This document shows, in pieces, positions 9,521 through 17,072 of a stretch of 64,000 nucleotides of DNA. Made by a program: the position numbers and the translations under genes. The DNA lies in the NCBI RefSeq assembly GCF_041435015.1, contig NZ_CP107989.1, positions 4,278,001 through 4,342,000 on the forward strand, written 5' to 3'. The notes beneath the pieces are model-generated. The model was not told the DNA's origin, ran no database searches, and saw only the letters and a program-made list of their open reading frames with translations. Origin of the DNA: Streptomyces canus (lineage in GTDB: Bacteria > Actinomycetota > Actinomycetes > Streptomycetales > Streptomycetaceae). Within the stretch, counting starts at the first letter, position 1, and every line of letters begins with the position of its first letter.

Positions 9521-9856
9521 AGTGCCCTTTCCCGACGCCCTTCCGGCCTGGTCCCCGGCGAAGGCGTCCCGGCTGCCGAACAGGAAGAACGTACGCGCGT
9601 GCGTGGCGTGCCGCAGGTCGTCCCGGAAGTCCGTGCGCGTGTGTCGTTTCCTCAAGGCGTCGGTGTCCTTGTGCGTACGTGCCTCGTCGGTGCGTACGGA
9701 CCGGGGGGTGCCGGCCTTGAGGGTGCGCCGCAGCGAGCCGGTTCAGTCCGTCGTGGTCGCCGATGCCGGGTGTTCATGGGGGCCGGTGCGGGGTCTGAAC
9801 TCCGTGAGCCTCAGCCGCATGCGGAGGTCCTGGATGTCATGGGCCCAGGGTGACGG
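9521..9856. other. Intergenic region, possible gene remnant
   Basis: No intact gene is visible. On the minus strand a short open stretch (HDIQDLRMRLRLTEFRPRTG..., ending near 9748) looks like the tail of a protein but has no proper start, so a decayed gene is possible. It lies between convergent genes. Confidence 0.3.
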
Positions 9857-10474
9857 TCACGCGGATTCCCCGGCTACCGAGATTCCGCCCAGCAGGGTCC
9901 GGGCCAGCCGGGCGGCGAACTCCTCCACCGGCGGCCGTACGCCGTCCTGTGTCGCGTCGTAGGCGAACGCCCGTTGCGCGCAGGCGCCCAGGAGCAGGGA
10001 GGCCGCGGCGAAGGTGTCGGCGGTGGGGGCGACCCGGCCGTTGGACTGCTCGGCCCGGAGGTAGGCGTCGAGCCACTCGATCGGCTTGTGCGGGCCGGAC
10101 TCCATTTCGCGCATCGCGTCGTCGTGGCGCCGCTTGAGCTGGGTCTCGGCGTACAGCGAGGCGGCGATCGGGAAGCTCTGCTCGTAGAAGAGGGCGGCCT
10201 GGCAGGCGATCTCGGTGAGGTTCTCCTCCAGGCTGTGGCGGCCCGGTTCGGCGGCGAGGGCGTGCAGCAGGGGGGCCAGCCTGGGGAGGCGTTCCGCGAG
10301 GACGCGGATGAACACCTCCTCCTTGCTGGCGAAGTACTTGTACAGCGCCGCCTCGGAGCAGCCGGCCGCCTTCGCGATCTCCTTGGTCGTGGCACGCGCC
10401 AGCCCGACGGTGAGCATCAGCTCATGGGCGGCGTCGAGGATGCGGACGCGGGCCGGGCCGGACTTGGGCTCCAT
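9857..10474 (-). CDS. TetR family transcriptional repressor
   Basis: The 205-residue protein has a classic TetR N-terminus: helix-turn-helix at about 28-50 (ATTKEIAKAAGCSEAALYKYF) and the following SKEEVFIRVL, then an all-helical ligand-binding domain with Phe/Leu/Ala-rich segments. It is divergent from the NAD(P)-binding protein at 10594. Two 20-base palindromes built on GGGTGAGT/ACTCACCC lie in the shared 119-base gap, so it probably represses itself and its neighbour until an unknown ligand binds. Confidence 0.92.
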   Translation of the reverse strand: MEPKSGPARVRILDAAHELMLTVGLARATTKEIAKAAGCSEAALYKYFASKEEVFIRVLAERLPRLAPLLHALAAEPGRHSLEENLTEIACQAALFYEQSFPIAASLYAETQLKRRHDDAMREMESGPHKPIEWLDAYLRAEQSNGRVAPTADTFAAASLLLGACAQRAFAYDATQDGVRPPVEEFAARLARTLLGGISVAGESA

Positions 10475-10513
10475 GCTGTTCGGTCCCCTTGGGTCGGGTG
10501 GCGGGCTTGACGG

Positions 10514-10568
10514 GTGGGTGAGTACTTACCCACTCTAGAGGGAGACATGGGTGAGTGAATACTCACCC
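10514..10568. promoter_or_regulatory. Twin palindromic operators for the divergent TetR repressor
   Basis: Site 1 (10514-10533) reads GTGGGTGAGTACTTACCCAC and site 2 (10549-10568) GGGTGAGTGAATACTCACCC. Their shared half-site GGGTGAGT, inverted, and the 35-base centre spacing suggest two TetR dimers on one DNA stretch. Confidence 0.8.
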
Positions 10569-10593
10569 ACCTCCTCCGAGTACGGGAGTACCC

Positions 10594-11226
10594 ATGAAAC
10601 TCACGGTTTTCGGTGCCACCGGGGGCATCGGGCGCGAGCTCGTCCAGCAGGGCCTGGCGGCGGGACATGAGGTCACGGCGGTCGTACGGGATCCTGCCCG
10701 GCTGACCGTCACGGGCGCACGACTGGAGGTGGTCCGTGCGGACCTCACCGACCCGGAGGTGCTGCGGCCCGCCGTGGCCGGGCGGGACGCGGTGCTGTCC
10801 GGGCTCGGGCCGCGTGCCCGCAAGGACGCCGGGGTCGCGGCGCGGCTGACCCGTGTGGTGCTGGCCGCGATGGAGGCGGAGCAGGTCCGGCGGGTGCTGG
10901 CGGTCAGCGCGGGGCCGGTCGGGCCGGCGCCGGTGGACGAGGGGGCGGTGGACCGGTGGATGCGGGGGCTCGTGTCCGCCGTACTGAAGGACGTCTACGC
11001 CGATCTGAGCGAGATGGAGGCGGAGCTGGCGGCGAGCGGTACGGACTGGACGGTCGTGCGCCCGCCGCGTCTTCAGAACAAGCCGGTGACGGGGGTGTAC
11101 CGGGTGGTGGCCGGGGGGTTCCCGGCTCGGGGGCGGTTCATCTCGCGGGCGGATGTGGCGCACGCGATGCTGGCGATGGTCGGGGATGCGGGGGTGGTGA
11201 AGCAGGGGGTCGGGGTGGCGTACTGA
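10594..11226 (+). CDS. NAD(P)-binding Rossmann-fold protein (atypical SDR, NmrA-like)
   Basis: The 210-residue protein begins MKLTVFGATGGIGREL, with the dinucleotide-binding GATGGIG at 7-13, then a typical acidic strand end and DLTDPEVL. A C-terminal TDWTVVRPPRL segment follows, as in NmrA/YwnB-type reductase-like proteins. ATG at 10594 is preceded by GGGAG; the longer frame start at 10555 lies inside the operator and is rejected. It is divergent from, and probably controlled by, the TetR gene at 9857. Substrate unknown. Confidence 0.85.
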   Translation: MKLTVFGATGGIGRELVQQGLAAGHEVTAVVRDPARLTVTGARLEVVRADLTDPEVLRPAVAGRDAVLSGLGPRARKDAGVAARLTRVVLAAMEAEQVRRVLAVSAGPVGPAPVDEGAVDRWMRGLVSAVLKDVYADLSEMEAELAASGTDWTVVRPPRLQNKPVTGVYRVVAGGFPARGRFISRADVAHAMLAMVGDAGVVKQGVGVAY

Positions 11227-11263
11227 CGGTATTGACCGTACTGACGCTCTCGGACCTGGTCGG

Positions 11264-12319
11264 CTACAGGTTCACGCCCACCGTCACCGGCTCGTTGACC
11301 AGCGTGATCCCGAAGGTGTCCCGTACGCCCGCCACGACCTCCCGGGCCAGTGTGAGGAGGTCCTCGGTGGTGGCGTCGCCCCGGTTGGTGAGGGCCAGCG
11401 TGTGCTTGGTGGAGATGCGTGCGGGGCCGGTGCCGTAGCCCTTGGTGAAGCCGGCCTTGTCGATCAGCCAGGCCGCGGAGGTCTTGGTGTGGCCGTCGCC
11501 CGCGGGGTAGGCGGGGGGTTCGGCGTCCTCGCCGAGGCGGTGCTTCACGCGCGCGTGGAACTCCGCGAACTGGGCGCTCGTGAGGATGGGGTTGGTGAAG
11601 AAGGAGCCTGCCGACCAGGTGTCGTGGTCGTCGGGGTCCAGGACCATGCCCTTTCCCGCGCGCAGCTTCAGGACGGTTGCGCGGGCCTCGGCGAGGGGGA
11701 CGCGGTCACCGGGTTCCACGCCGAGGGCGCGGGCGGTTTCGGCGTACTTGATCGGCGCGGAGAGGCCGTCGGCGTCTTCCAGGTCGAAGTGGACGCGCAG
11801 GACGACGTAGCGGGCGGGGTCTTCCTTGAAGCGGCTGTGGCGGTAGGAGAAGGCGCAGTCTTCGTTGGTGAGGGTGACGGTGGCGCCGGTGCGGCGGTCG
11901 TAGGCGATGACCTCGGTGACGGTGGAGGACACCTCCTGGCCGTAGGCGCCGACGTTCTGGATGGGGGTGGCGCCCGCGGAACCGGGGATGCCGGCGAGGC
12001 ACTCGACACCGGCGAGTCCGGCGTCCACGGTGCGGGCGACGGCGTCGGTCCACACTTCGCCGGCGGCGAGCTCCAGGTGGGTGCCGGTGAGCTCGAACCC
12101 CTTGGTGGCGATGACGAGTGCGGTGCCGTCGAACCCCTTGTCCCCGATGACGAGGTTGGACCCGCCGCCGATCACGAGAAGCGGAGTACCGGAGGCGTCG
12201 GCCTCACGGATGACCTCGATCACCTCGGCATCGGTCGTCGCGGTGACGAGCCGGGTGGCGGGGCCGCCGAGACGGAAGGTGGTCAGGGGGGCGAGGGGGG
12301 CGTCGTGTCGTTCCTGCAC
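11264..12319 (-). CDS. murB: UDP-N-acetylenolpyruvoylglucosamine reductase
   Basis: MurB is the FAD- and NADPH-dependent enzyme that makes UDP-MurNAc in peptidoglycan synthesis. The 351-residue protein has PLTTFRLGGPA near the N-terminus, the FAD loop VIGGGSNLVIGDKGF at 49-63, IPGSAGATPIQNVGAYGQE at 111-129 and the catalytic serine in WSAGSFFTNPI. The frame is open far upstream, but that part is GC-rich low complexity. The GTG at 12319 (VQERHDAPLAPL) matches homologues. It stands apart from the neighbouring NAD(P) gene and converges with it. Confidence 0.95.
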   Translation of the reverse strand: MQERHDAPLAPLTTFRLGGPATRLVTATTDAEVIEVIREADASGTPLLVIGGGSNLVIGDKGFDGTALVIATKGFELTGTHLELAAGEVWTDAVARTVDAGLAGVECLAGIPGSAGATPIQNVGAYGQEVSSTVTEVIAYDRRTGATVTLTNEDCAFSYRHSRFKEDPARYVVLRVHFDLEDADGLSAPIKYAETARALGVEPGDRVPLAEARATVLKLRAGKGMVLDPDDHDTWSAGSFFTNPILTSAQFAEFHARVKHRLGEDAEPPAYPAGDGHTKTSAAWLIDKAGFTKGYGTGPARISTKHTLALTNRGDATTEDLLTLAREVVAGVRDTFGITLVNEPVTVGVNL

Positions 12320-12403
12320 GCGGTACAGCCTACGGGGGCCTCCGGCGGTTGGGCGGGGGTTGCCTGCGGCGGCCTGTGCGGGTGCGGTGGGGGCGGGCGT
12401 TGT

Positions 12404-12430
12404 GCGCAGTTCCCCGCGCCCCTGGGTGCC
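12404..12430 (-). repeat. Dispersed intergenic repeat, copy 1 (partial)
   Basis: On the minus strand it reads CCAGGGGCGCGGGGAACTGC then GCAC. The same core recurs at 12901 and 18445. Confidence 0.75.
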
Positions 12431-12763
12431 TGCGGCGGCCCGTTTCGGCTTTGGTGGGGGCGGGTGTAGCGCGTGCGGGTGGTGTGTGGGTCGGGGCCGG
12501 GGTGGGGGGTGTCCGTCCTCGGTCCGGCGGCTCGGTCCCTTGAGTGGTGCCCTGTAACGGACGCCGGCCGCCGCGGGCGGACACCCTCCACCCCGTCCCC
12601 TTCGCGCCGTACGCGGCCAACGGCCCGTCGGGGCGCGCGAGACGGGGATCAGTCCGTCGGGGTGCGGTCCGTCGGGACCCGGGGTGCGGCTACCGGTCCG
12701 TCGTGGCGTGCGGGGTGGGAATTGGTCCATCGTGGCGCGCGGTGCGGCCAGGCCCGCCGTGGG

Positions 12764-12883
12764 CACAGGATGCGGCGAGCGATCTTCATGGCGCGCGGGG
12801 CCGAGATCAGTCCGTCCGCCGTGGCCACAGGATGCGGCGAGCGGTCTTTCGTGGCGCGCGGGGCGGGGATCGGTTCGTCGTGG
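12764..12883. repeat. Degenerate 60-base direct repeat
   Basis: CACAGGATGCGGCGAGCG occurs at 12764 and again at 12824, each followed by TCTT and GGCGCGCGGGGC. Weaker relatives (GTCC.TCGTGGCG.GCGG) extend to the left. Confidence 0.6.
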
Positions 12884-12900
12884 TGCCGGTGACTGCGACT

Positions 12901-12935
12901 CCCCAGGGGCGCGGGGAACTGCGCGACCAGCCACA
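12901..12935 (+). repeat. Dispersed intergenic repeat, copy 2
   Basis: It reads CCCCAGGGGCGCGGGGAACT then GCGCGACCAGCCACAAC. This is the longest copy in the window. Confidence 0.75.
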
Positions 12936-13090
12936 ACACACCCGCAGCCGCCCAGGACCGGCGTGGCATCCCTGTAGGCGCCCGCCCCCGGCCCCGCGCA
13001 CGCGGCCAGCCACAACGCACCCGCACCCGCACCCGCCCAAGGCCTTGGCGAGGCACCCCCATAGGCGCCCCGCCCAAGCCCAGCGCACGT

Positions 13091-14539
13091 TCAGCCGGCC
13101 ACCGTCTCCAGTGGCCGCGCCCGCTCGGAAGACGCCACCACCGCACTCCGCTTCCGCGAAGGAATCAGCAGAGCCGCGACCCCGGCGACCGCCACCACCA
13201 CCGCGCCCGTGACCAGTGCCGGCCGCAGGCCATCCACAAAGGACTGCCCGCTCTCGTATCCACCCTGCGAGGAGAAGATCGACGCCATGACCGCGATCCC
13301 CAGCGCTCCACCCACCTCACGCAGCGCGTTGTTGGCCCCGGAAGCGATCCCCTGCTCCTCGGACCGGACACTCGACATGACCAGGTTGGACGCGGGGGCG
13401 AAGAACAGCGCCATGCCGATGCCGCTGAGGATGAGCCCGGGGAGCTGCGCGGCGTAGGACGCGTCGACCGTGACCACGGACGCCATGTACGCGAGACCCG
13501 CCGCCTGGAAGAAGAGACCCGTGGCCACGACCGGCCGGCCCCCGATGCGGTCGGAGACGATCCCGGCGATCGGTGCGACGAGCATCGGCATGCCCGTCCA
13601 GGGGAGCATCCGCAGCCCCGCCTCGGTGGGCGAGTAGCCGAGTACGCCCTGCATGTACTGGCTGAGCAGGAAGATCGAGCCGAACATCCCCAGGAACATC
13701 AGCAGGCTGGCCGCGTTGATCCCGGAGAAGGCCCGGGAGCGGAACAGCCGCATGGGGAGCATGGGGTTCTTGGCCCGTGTGCTGTAGAGGACGAACGCGG
13801 CGAGCAGCGCGGCCCCGGCGAACAGGGCCAGCAGGACCACGGAGTCGGTCCAGCCGTCGGACGGGCCGCGGACCAGGCCGTACACGATGCCGAAGAGACC
13901 GCCGCTGGCGAGCACGGTGCCGGGGATGTCGAGGCGCGCGCCGGTGCCGTGGGACTCGGCCAGGCGCAGACGGGCGAGCGGCAGCAGGGCGACGCCGAGC
14001 GGGACGTTCAGCCAGAAGATCCACTGCCAGGAGATGTGTTCGGTGAGGCTGCCGCCGATCAGTGGCCCGGAGGCCACCGCGAGTCCGTTGACGGCACCCC
14101 AGATGCCGTACGCCATCCCGCGCTTGGCGGCGGGAACGGCCGCCGTGAGGAGGGTGAGCGTGAGGGGCATCATGATCGCCGCTCCTACGCCCTGGACCGC
14201 GCGGGCGGCGATGAGGGAGTCGATGCCGGGGGCCAGTGCCGCGGCGGCCGACGCTCCGGTGAAGACCGTGAGGCCGGTCAGGAAGAGGCGTCGCCGGCCG
14301 AAGCGGTCCCCGAGCGCCGCGCCGGTCATGAGCAGGACGGCGAAGGTGAGCGTGTACGCGCTCACCGTCCACTCCAGGTCGTGCAGTCCCCCGCCGAGGT
14401 CCTTGCGGATGGACGGCAGGGCGGTGGTGACGACGAGGTTGTCGAGGGCCGCCATGAATCCGGCGACGCTGGTGATGACGAGGGCCCAGACGGCTCCCCC
14501 GCGTCCTGTGGTCGGTGTGGCTTGCTCTTGCTGTGACAT
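13091..14539 (-). CDS. MFS drug exporter, DHA2 (EmrB/QacA) type
   Basis: The 482-residue membrane protein should pump drugs out with protons. It shows about 14 hydrophobic helices, the loop 2-3 motif GAALGDRFGRRRLFL at about 74-88 and the N-terminal MAALDNLVVTTALPSI motif typical of the 14-helix DHA2 group. The TetR gene at 14627 lies directly upstream in the same direction, and both genes carry the operator TTAGT-N8-ACTAA, so induction by an exported compound is likely. Substrate unknown. Confidence 0.92.
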   Translation of the reverse strand: MSQQEQATPTTGRGGAVWALVITSVAGFMAALDNLVVTTALPSIRKDLGGGLHDLEWTVSAYTLTFAVLLMTGAALGDRFGRRRLFLTGLTVFTGASAAAALAPGIDSLIAARAVQGVGAAIMMPLTLTLLTAAVPAAKRGMAYGIWGAVNGLAVASGPLIGGSLTEHISWQWIFWLNVPLGVALLPLARLRLAESHGTGARLDIPGTVLASGGLFGIVYGLVRGPSDGWTDSVVLLALFAGAALLAAFVLYSTRAKNPMLPMRLFRSRAFSGINAASLLMFLGMFGSIFLLSQYMQGVLGYSPTEAGLRMLPWTGMPMLVAPIAGIVSDRIGGRPVVATGLFFQAAGLAYMASVVTVDASYAAQLPGLILSGIGMALFFAPASNLVMSSVRSEEQGIASGANNALREVGGALGIAVMASIFSSQGGYESGQSFVDGLRPALVTGAVVVAVAGVAALLIPSRKRSAVVASSERARPLETVAG

Positions 14540-14566
14540 CTCTCCCCCAGCGGGTGCGATCAGTAA

Positions 14567-14584
14567 TTAGTTAGCGATTACTAA
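14567..14584. promoter_or_regulatory. TetR operator upstream of the MFS gene
   Basis: TTAGT-N8-ACTAA, same arms and spacing as the site at 15203-15226 in front of the TetR gene. Confidence 0.7.
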
Positions 14585-14626
14585 GTTTCTCGATCATGAA
14601 AAGGCGCCCATGGCGCCTCGTCGCAC

Positions 14627-15196
14627 TCAGTACTCCAGTCGGCCCGTGATCCGCGCCGACGGATACATCCCCTCCCAGACCCGGTGCCCGGGCGGAAAGC
14701 CCATCGCCGTCAGGCAGTTGATGAGCATCCCGTACGCCAGGAAGGTCGTCGTCTCGTCGGCGTCGGCGCCGAGCGGCAGGTGGACGGTGTCCCACAGCCG
14801 CATCCAACCGGCCCGCACCGCCTCTCCGAACTCGGTGTCACCGTCCTGCTCGGCAGCCCCCACGGCGACGTACATCTGCATCTGCATCATCAGCCACTCG
14901 GGCCGCTCCGCGATGACCCGGGTGTACGCGTCCGCCATGGCGTGCTGAGCCTCCTCGCCCTCCAGCCCCTCCGAGGCTTCCGCGAAGGTGCGAATGGTGT
15001 CCTCCACACAGCGCTCGGCCGCCGCCAGGAAGATCGCCTTCTTGCCCGGGAAGAGCCGGAAGAGATACGGCTGCGACACCCCGACCCGCTTGGCGATCGC
15101 CTCGGTCGACGTGCCGTGGTAGCCACCACGGGCGAACTCGGCCGTCGCCGCACGGATGACGCTCTCGCGCCGCTCTTCTGCACTCATCCTGGCCAT
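14627..15196 (-). CDS. TetR family repressor of the adjacent exporter
   Basis: The 189-residue protein opens MARMSAEERRESVIRAATAEF and has the TetR helix-turn-helix TSTEAIAKRVGVSQPYLFRLF at about 29-49. The C-terminal half is helical, with a Met-rich segment (EWLMMQMQMYVAVGA) that may line the ligand pocket. It is immediately upstream of the DHA2 exporter in the same direction. The matching palindromes in front of each gene make it a self-regulating repressor of that exporter by inference. Confidence 0.92.
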   Translation of the reverse strand: MARMSAEERRESVIRAATAEFARGGYHGTSTEAIAKRVGVSQPYLFRLFPGKKAIFLAAAERCVEDTIRTFAEASEGLEGEEAQHAMADAYTRVIAERPEWLMMQMQMYVAVGAAEQDGDTEFGEAVRAGWMRLWDTVHLPLGADADETTTFLAYGMLINCLTAMGFPPGHRVWEGMYPSARITGRLEY

Positions 15197-15202
15197 GCAC
15201 CA

Positions 15203-15226
15203 AAGTTAGTACTCAATCACTAACTT
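15203..15226. promoter_or_regulatory. TetR operator upstream of its own gene
   Basis: AAGTTAGT and ACTAACTT are perfect 8-base inverted arms around an 8-base spacer, seven bases before the start codon of the TetR gene. Confidence 0.8.
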
Positions 15227-15314
15227 GGCAAGACGCTGGGTTCGCCTACCGAAAGCTCCTGCCGGAACGTCCCCCCACCACCGAGCGTTGTCGCAGGCAG
15301 GGGGCCTTCACACC

Positions 15315-15349
15315 GTAAGGGGCGCCCCACCATGGAGAGCGCCCCTTAC
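15315..15349 (-). terminator. Hairpin terminator after the MaoC-like gene
   Basis: GTAAGGGGCGC and GCGCCCCTTAC form a perfect 11-bp stem just past the stop codon of the gene at 15371. Confidence 0.8.
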
Positions 15350-15370
15350 CTCAGCAGCCGTACCCGCCCC

Positions 15371-15799
15371 TCAGGCCAGTCGTACGACCGCCCGTGACAT
15401 CCCCAGCACCTTCTGCCCCGCGCTGGTGGCCGTGAGGTCCACGCGGACGGTGTTGTCGTCGAGCTTGGCGGCGACCTTGGCGCTGACCTCGATCGTGGCG
15501 CCCTGGTCGTCATTGGGCACGACGACGGGCTTGGTGAAGCGGACGCCGTACTCGGCGACGGCCGCCGGGTCGCCGACCCAGTCCGTCACCACACGGATCG
15601 CCTCGGCCATGGTGAACATGCCGTGCGCGATGACGTCCGGCAGCCCGACCTCCTTGGCGAACTTCTCGTTCCAGTGGATGGGGTTGAAGTCCCCGGAGGC
15701 GCCCGCGTACTGGACGAGGGTGGCGCGGGTCACGGTGAAGGTCTGGGCCGGCAGCTCGGTGCCGACCTCGACGTCGCCGTATGCGATCTTCGCCGTCAT
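15371..15799 (-). CDS. MaoC-like hydratase, HadB-type
   Basis: This is a hot-dog-fold enoyl/3-hydroxyacyl thioester dehydratase subunit of 142 residues. The hydratase-2 motif is visible: D37 and H42 in GASGDFNPIHWN, followed by VIAHGMFTMAEAI. The ATG at 15799 (MTAKIAYGDVEVG) has GAGGAAG upstream and is preferred over the frame start four codons earlier. It begins 8 bases after the stop of the partner gene at 15808. The pair resembles the mycobacterial HadAB/HadBC dehydratases; the substrate here is unknown. Confidence 0.88.
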   Translation of the reverse strand: MTAKIAYGDVEVGTELPAQTFTVTRATLVQYAGASGDFNPIHWNEKFAKEVGLPDVIAHGMFTMAEAIRVVTDWVGDPAAVAEYGVRFTKPVVVPNDDQGATIEVSAKVAAKLDDNTVRVDLTATSAGQKVLGMSRAVVRLA

Positions 15800-15807
15800 C
15801 TTCTTCC

Positions 15808-16260
15808 TCACGCCTCCTCGGCCGCGCGCGCGACGAGCTTGGTCCAGGCGGTCACGACGTGCTCGCCGGCCTCGTCGTGGACCTCGCCGCGGATGTCCAG
15901 GATGTCGTTGCCGGCCATGGACCTGATCGCCTCGATGGTGGAGGTGACGGTCAGACGGTCACCGGCGCGCACGGGGCGGACGTAGGCGAACTTCTGGTCG
16001 CCGTGCACCACGCGGCTGTAGTCCAGGCCGAGCTGCGGGTCCTGCACGACCTGTCCCGCGGCCTTGAAGGTGATCGAGAACACGAAGGTCGGCGGGGCGA
16101 CGACGTCGGGGTGGCCGAGCGCCTTGGCGGCCTCCGGGTCCGAGTACGCGGGGTTGGAGTCCCCCACCGCCTCGGCGAACTCGCGGATCTTCTCCCGGCC
16201 CACCTCGTAGGGGTCGGTGGGCGGATAGGTCCGCCCCACGAAGGACTGGTCGAGCGCCAT
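15808..16260 (-). CDS. MaoC N-terminal (FAS1-like) dehydratase subunit, UPF0336/HadA-type
   Basis: The 150-residue protein has the single hot-dog domain of the UPF0336 group: ADxSNPAY-like AVGDSNPAYSDPEAAKALGH at about 31-50 and the VVAPPTFVFSITF segment. In this family the subunit lacks a complete catalytic pair and works as a heterodimer with a HadB-like partner, which is the next gene. It starts with ATG at 16260. rpmG lies upstream in the same direction, with a hairpin between. Confidence 0.88.
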   Translation of the reverse strand: MALDQSFVGRTYPPTDPYEVGREKIREFAEAVGDSNPAYSDPEAAKALGHPDVVAPPTFVFSITFKAAGQVVQDPQLGLDYSRVVHGDQKFAYVRPVRAGDRLTVTSTIEAIRSMAGNDILDIRGEVHDEAGEHVVTAWTKLVARAAEEA

Positions 16261-16314
16261 GGGCTCGGCACCTCCTGGTTGCTCTACTGACCGGTATCGG
16301 GTCCTTCAACGACG

Positions 16315-16347
16315 CGAGGCCGCCCCCGATCTCTCGGGGACGGCCTC
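16315..16347 (-). terminator. Hairpin terminator after rpmG
   Basis: GAGGCCG-C-CCCCG and CGGGG-A-CGGCCTC form a long stem with one mismatch, in the gap between rpmG and the dehydratase gene. Confidence 0.75.
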
Positions 16348-16362
16348 GTGTACGAGCCTGAT

Positions 16363-16527
16363 TTATCGCGTTTCGCGGTGCGCGGTGTGCGCATTGCAAC
16401 GCGGGCAGTGCTTCTTCATCTCCATTCGATCCGGGTTGTTACGCCGGTTCTTCTTGGTGATGTAGTTCCGCTCCTTGCACTCCACGCAGGCCAGCGTGAT
16501 CTTCGGGCGGACGTCGGTGGCAGCCAC
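16363..16527 (-). CDS. rpmG: 50S ribosomal protein L33, zinc-binding form
   Basis: This 54-residue ribosomal protein reads [20 protein letters not shown] at the start and ends [15 protein letters not shown]. The two CxxC pairs (C14/C17, C41/C44) mark the zinc-containing paralogue; Streptomyces also has a zinc-free copy induced by zinc starvation. It begins at a GTG (16527), with AAGGAG seven bases upstream. It lies just downstream of the tRNA-Met and tRNA-Thr genes, a common actinobacterial layout. Confidence 0.96.
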   Translation of the reverse strand: MAATDVRPKITLACVECKERNYITKKNRRNNPDRMEMKKHCPRCNAHTAHRETR

Positions 16528-16617
16528 GTGAGTGCTCCTTGACGAACGGATAGGACGGGTTCAACGCATAGAAGAGTAGCCGATCGAAGGACCGACCCCG
16601 CAATCGGCTACTGTCAG

Positions 16618-16690
16618 TAGCGGTGACCGGACTTGAACCGGTGACACAGCGATTATGAGCCGCTTGCTCTACCGACTGAGCTACACCGCT
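16618..16690 (-). tRNA. tRNA-Met (anticodon CAT), elongator type
   Basis: A 73-base cloverleaf: AGCGGTG pairs with CACCGCT, the anticodon loop is CTCATAA and the T loop GTTCAAG. The fully paired first acceptor position (A-T) indicates elongator rather than initiator. Confidence 0.95.
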
Positions 16691-16736
16691 GTGATGCGAT
16701 CCGTTCCCGCCTCGCGACGGGAACCTCACACACCAG

Positions 16737-16809
16737 AGCCCCAATACGGAATCGAACCGTAGACCTTCTCCTTACCATGGAGACGCTCTGCCGACTGAGC
16801 TATTGGGGC
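16737..16809 (-). tRNA. tRNA-Thr (anticodon GGT)
   Basis: A 73-base cloverleaf with acceptor GCCCCAA/TTGGGGC, anticodon loop ATGGTAA and T loop GTTCGAT. Confidence 0.95.
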
Positions 16810-17072
16810 GAGCGATGAAGACATTACACGCTCCGCCGCCGTTCGCCCAAATCCGTTTCGCGGCGCCCTGGACGCCTTGATCCACGGGGTTCCCGGAGGC
16901 CTCAACTGCCTCTCCGGTACGGCGGACCACACCGGTACGACTATTGCGCTCCTCCCCGTCACGCGTGCGCGGCCACCCTAGGCTCGACTCACTCTGCGTG
17001 ATCTTGCGTCCCCTTGCGCAGTCCGGGTTCGCGCAGTCCTGAGCTTGCGTAGTCCCGAGCCCCTGGAGCGCG

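Larger units (their letters stand above)
12320..13090. other. Non-coding, repeat-rich region between murB and the MFS gene
   Basis: This 771-base stretch is open in several frames only because of extreme GC content. Its predicted peptides are Arg/Pro/Gly-rich without homologous features. It holds two copies of a dispersed Streptomyces intergenic repeat (12404-12430, 12901-12935) and a 60-base degenerate direct repeat (12764-12883). Confidence 0.7.

Noticed and set aside
11264..13015. Longer MurB starting near 13015
   Set aside because: The added 230 residues are Pro/Arg low complexity containing the dispersed intergenic repeat.
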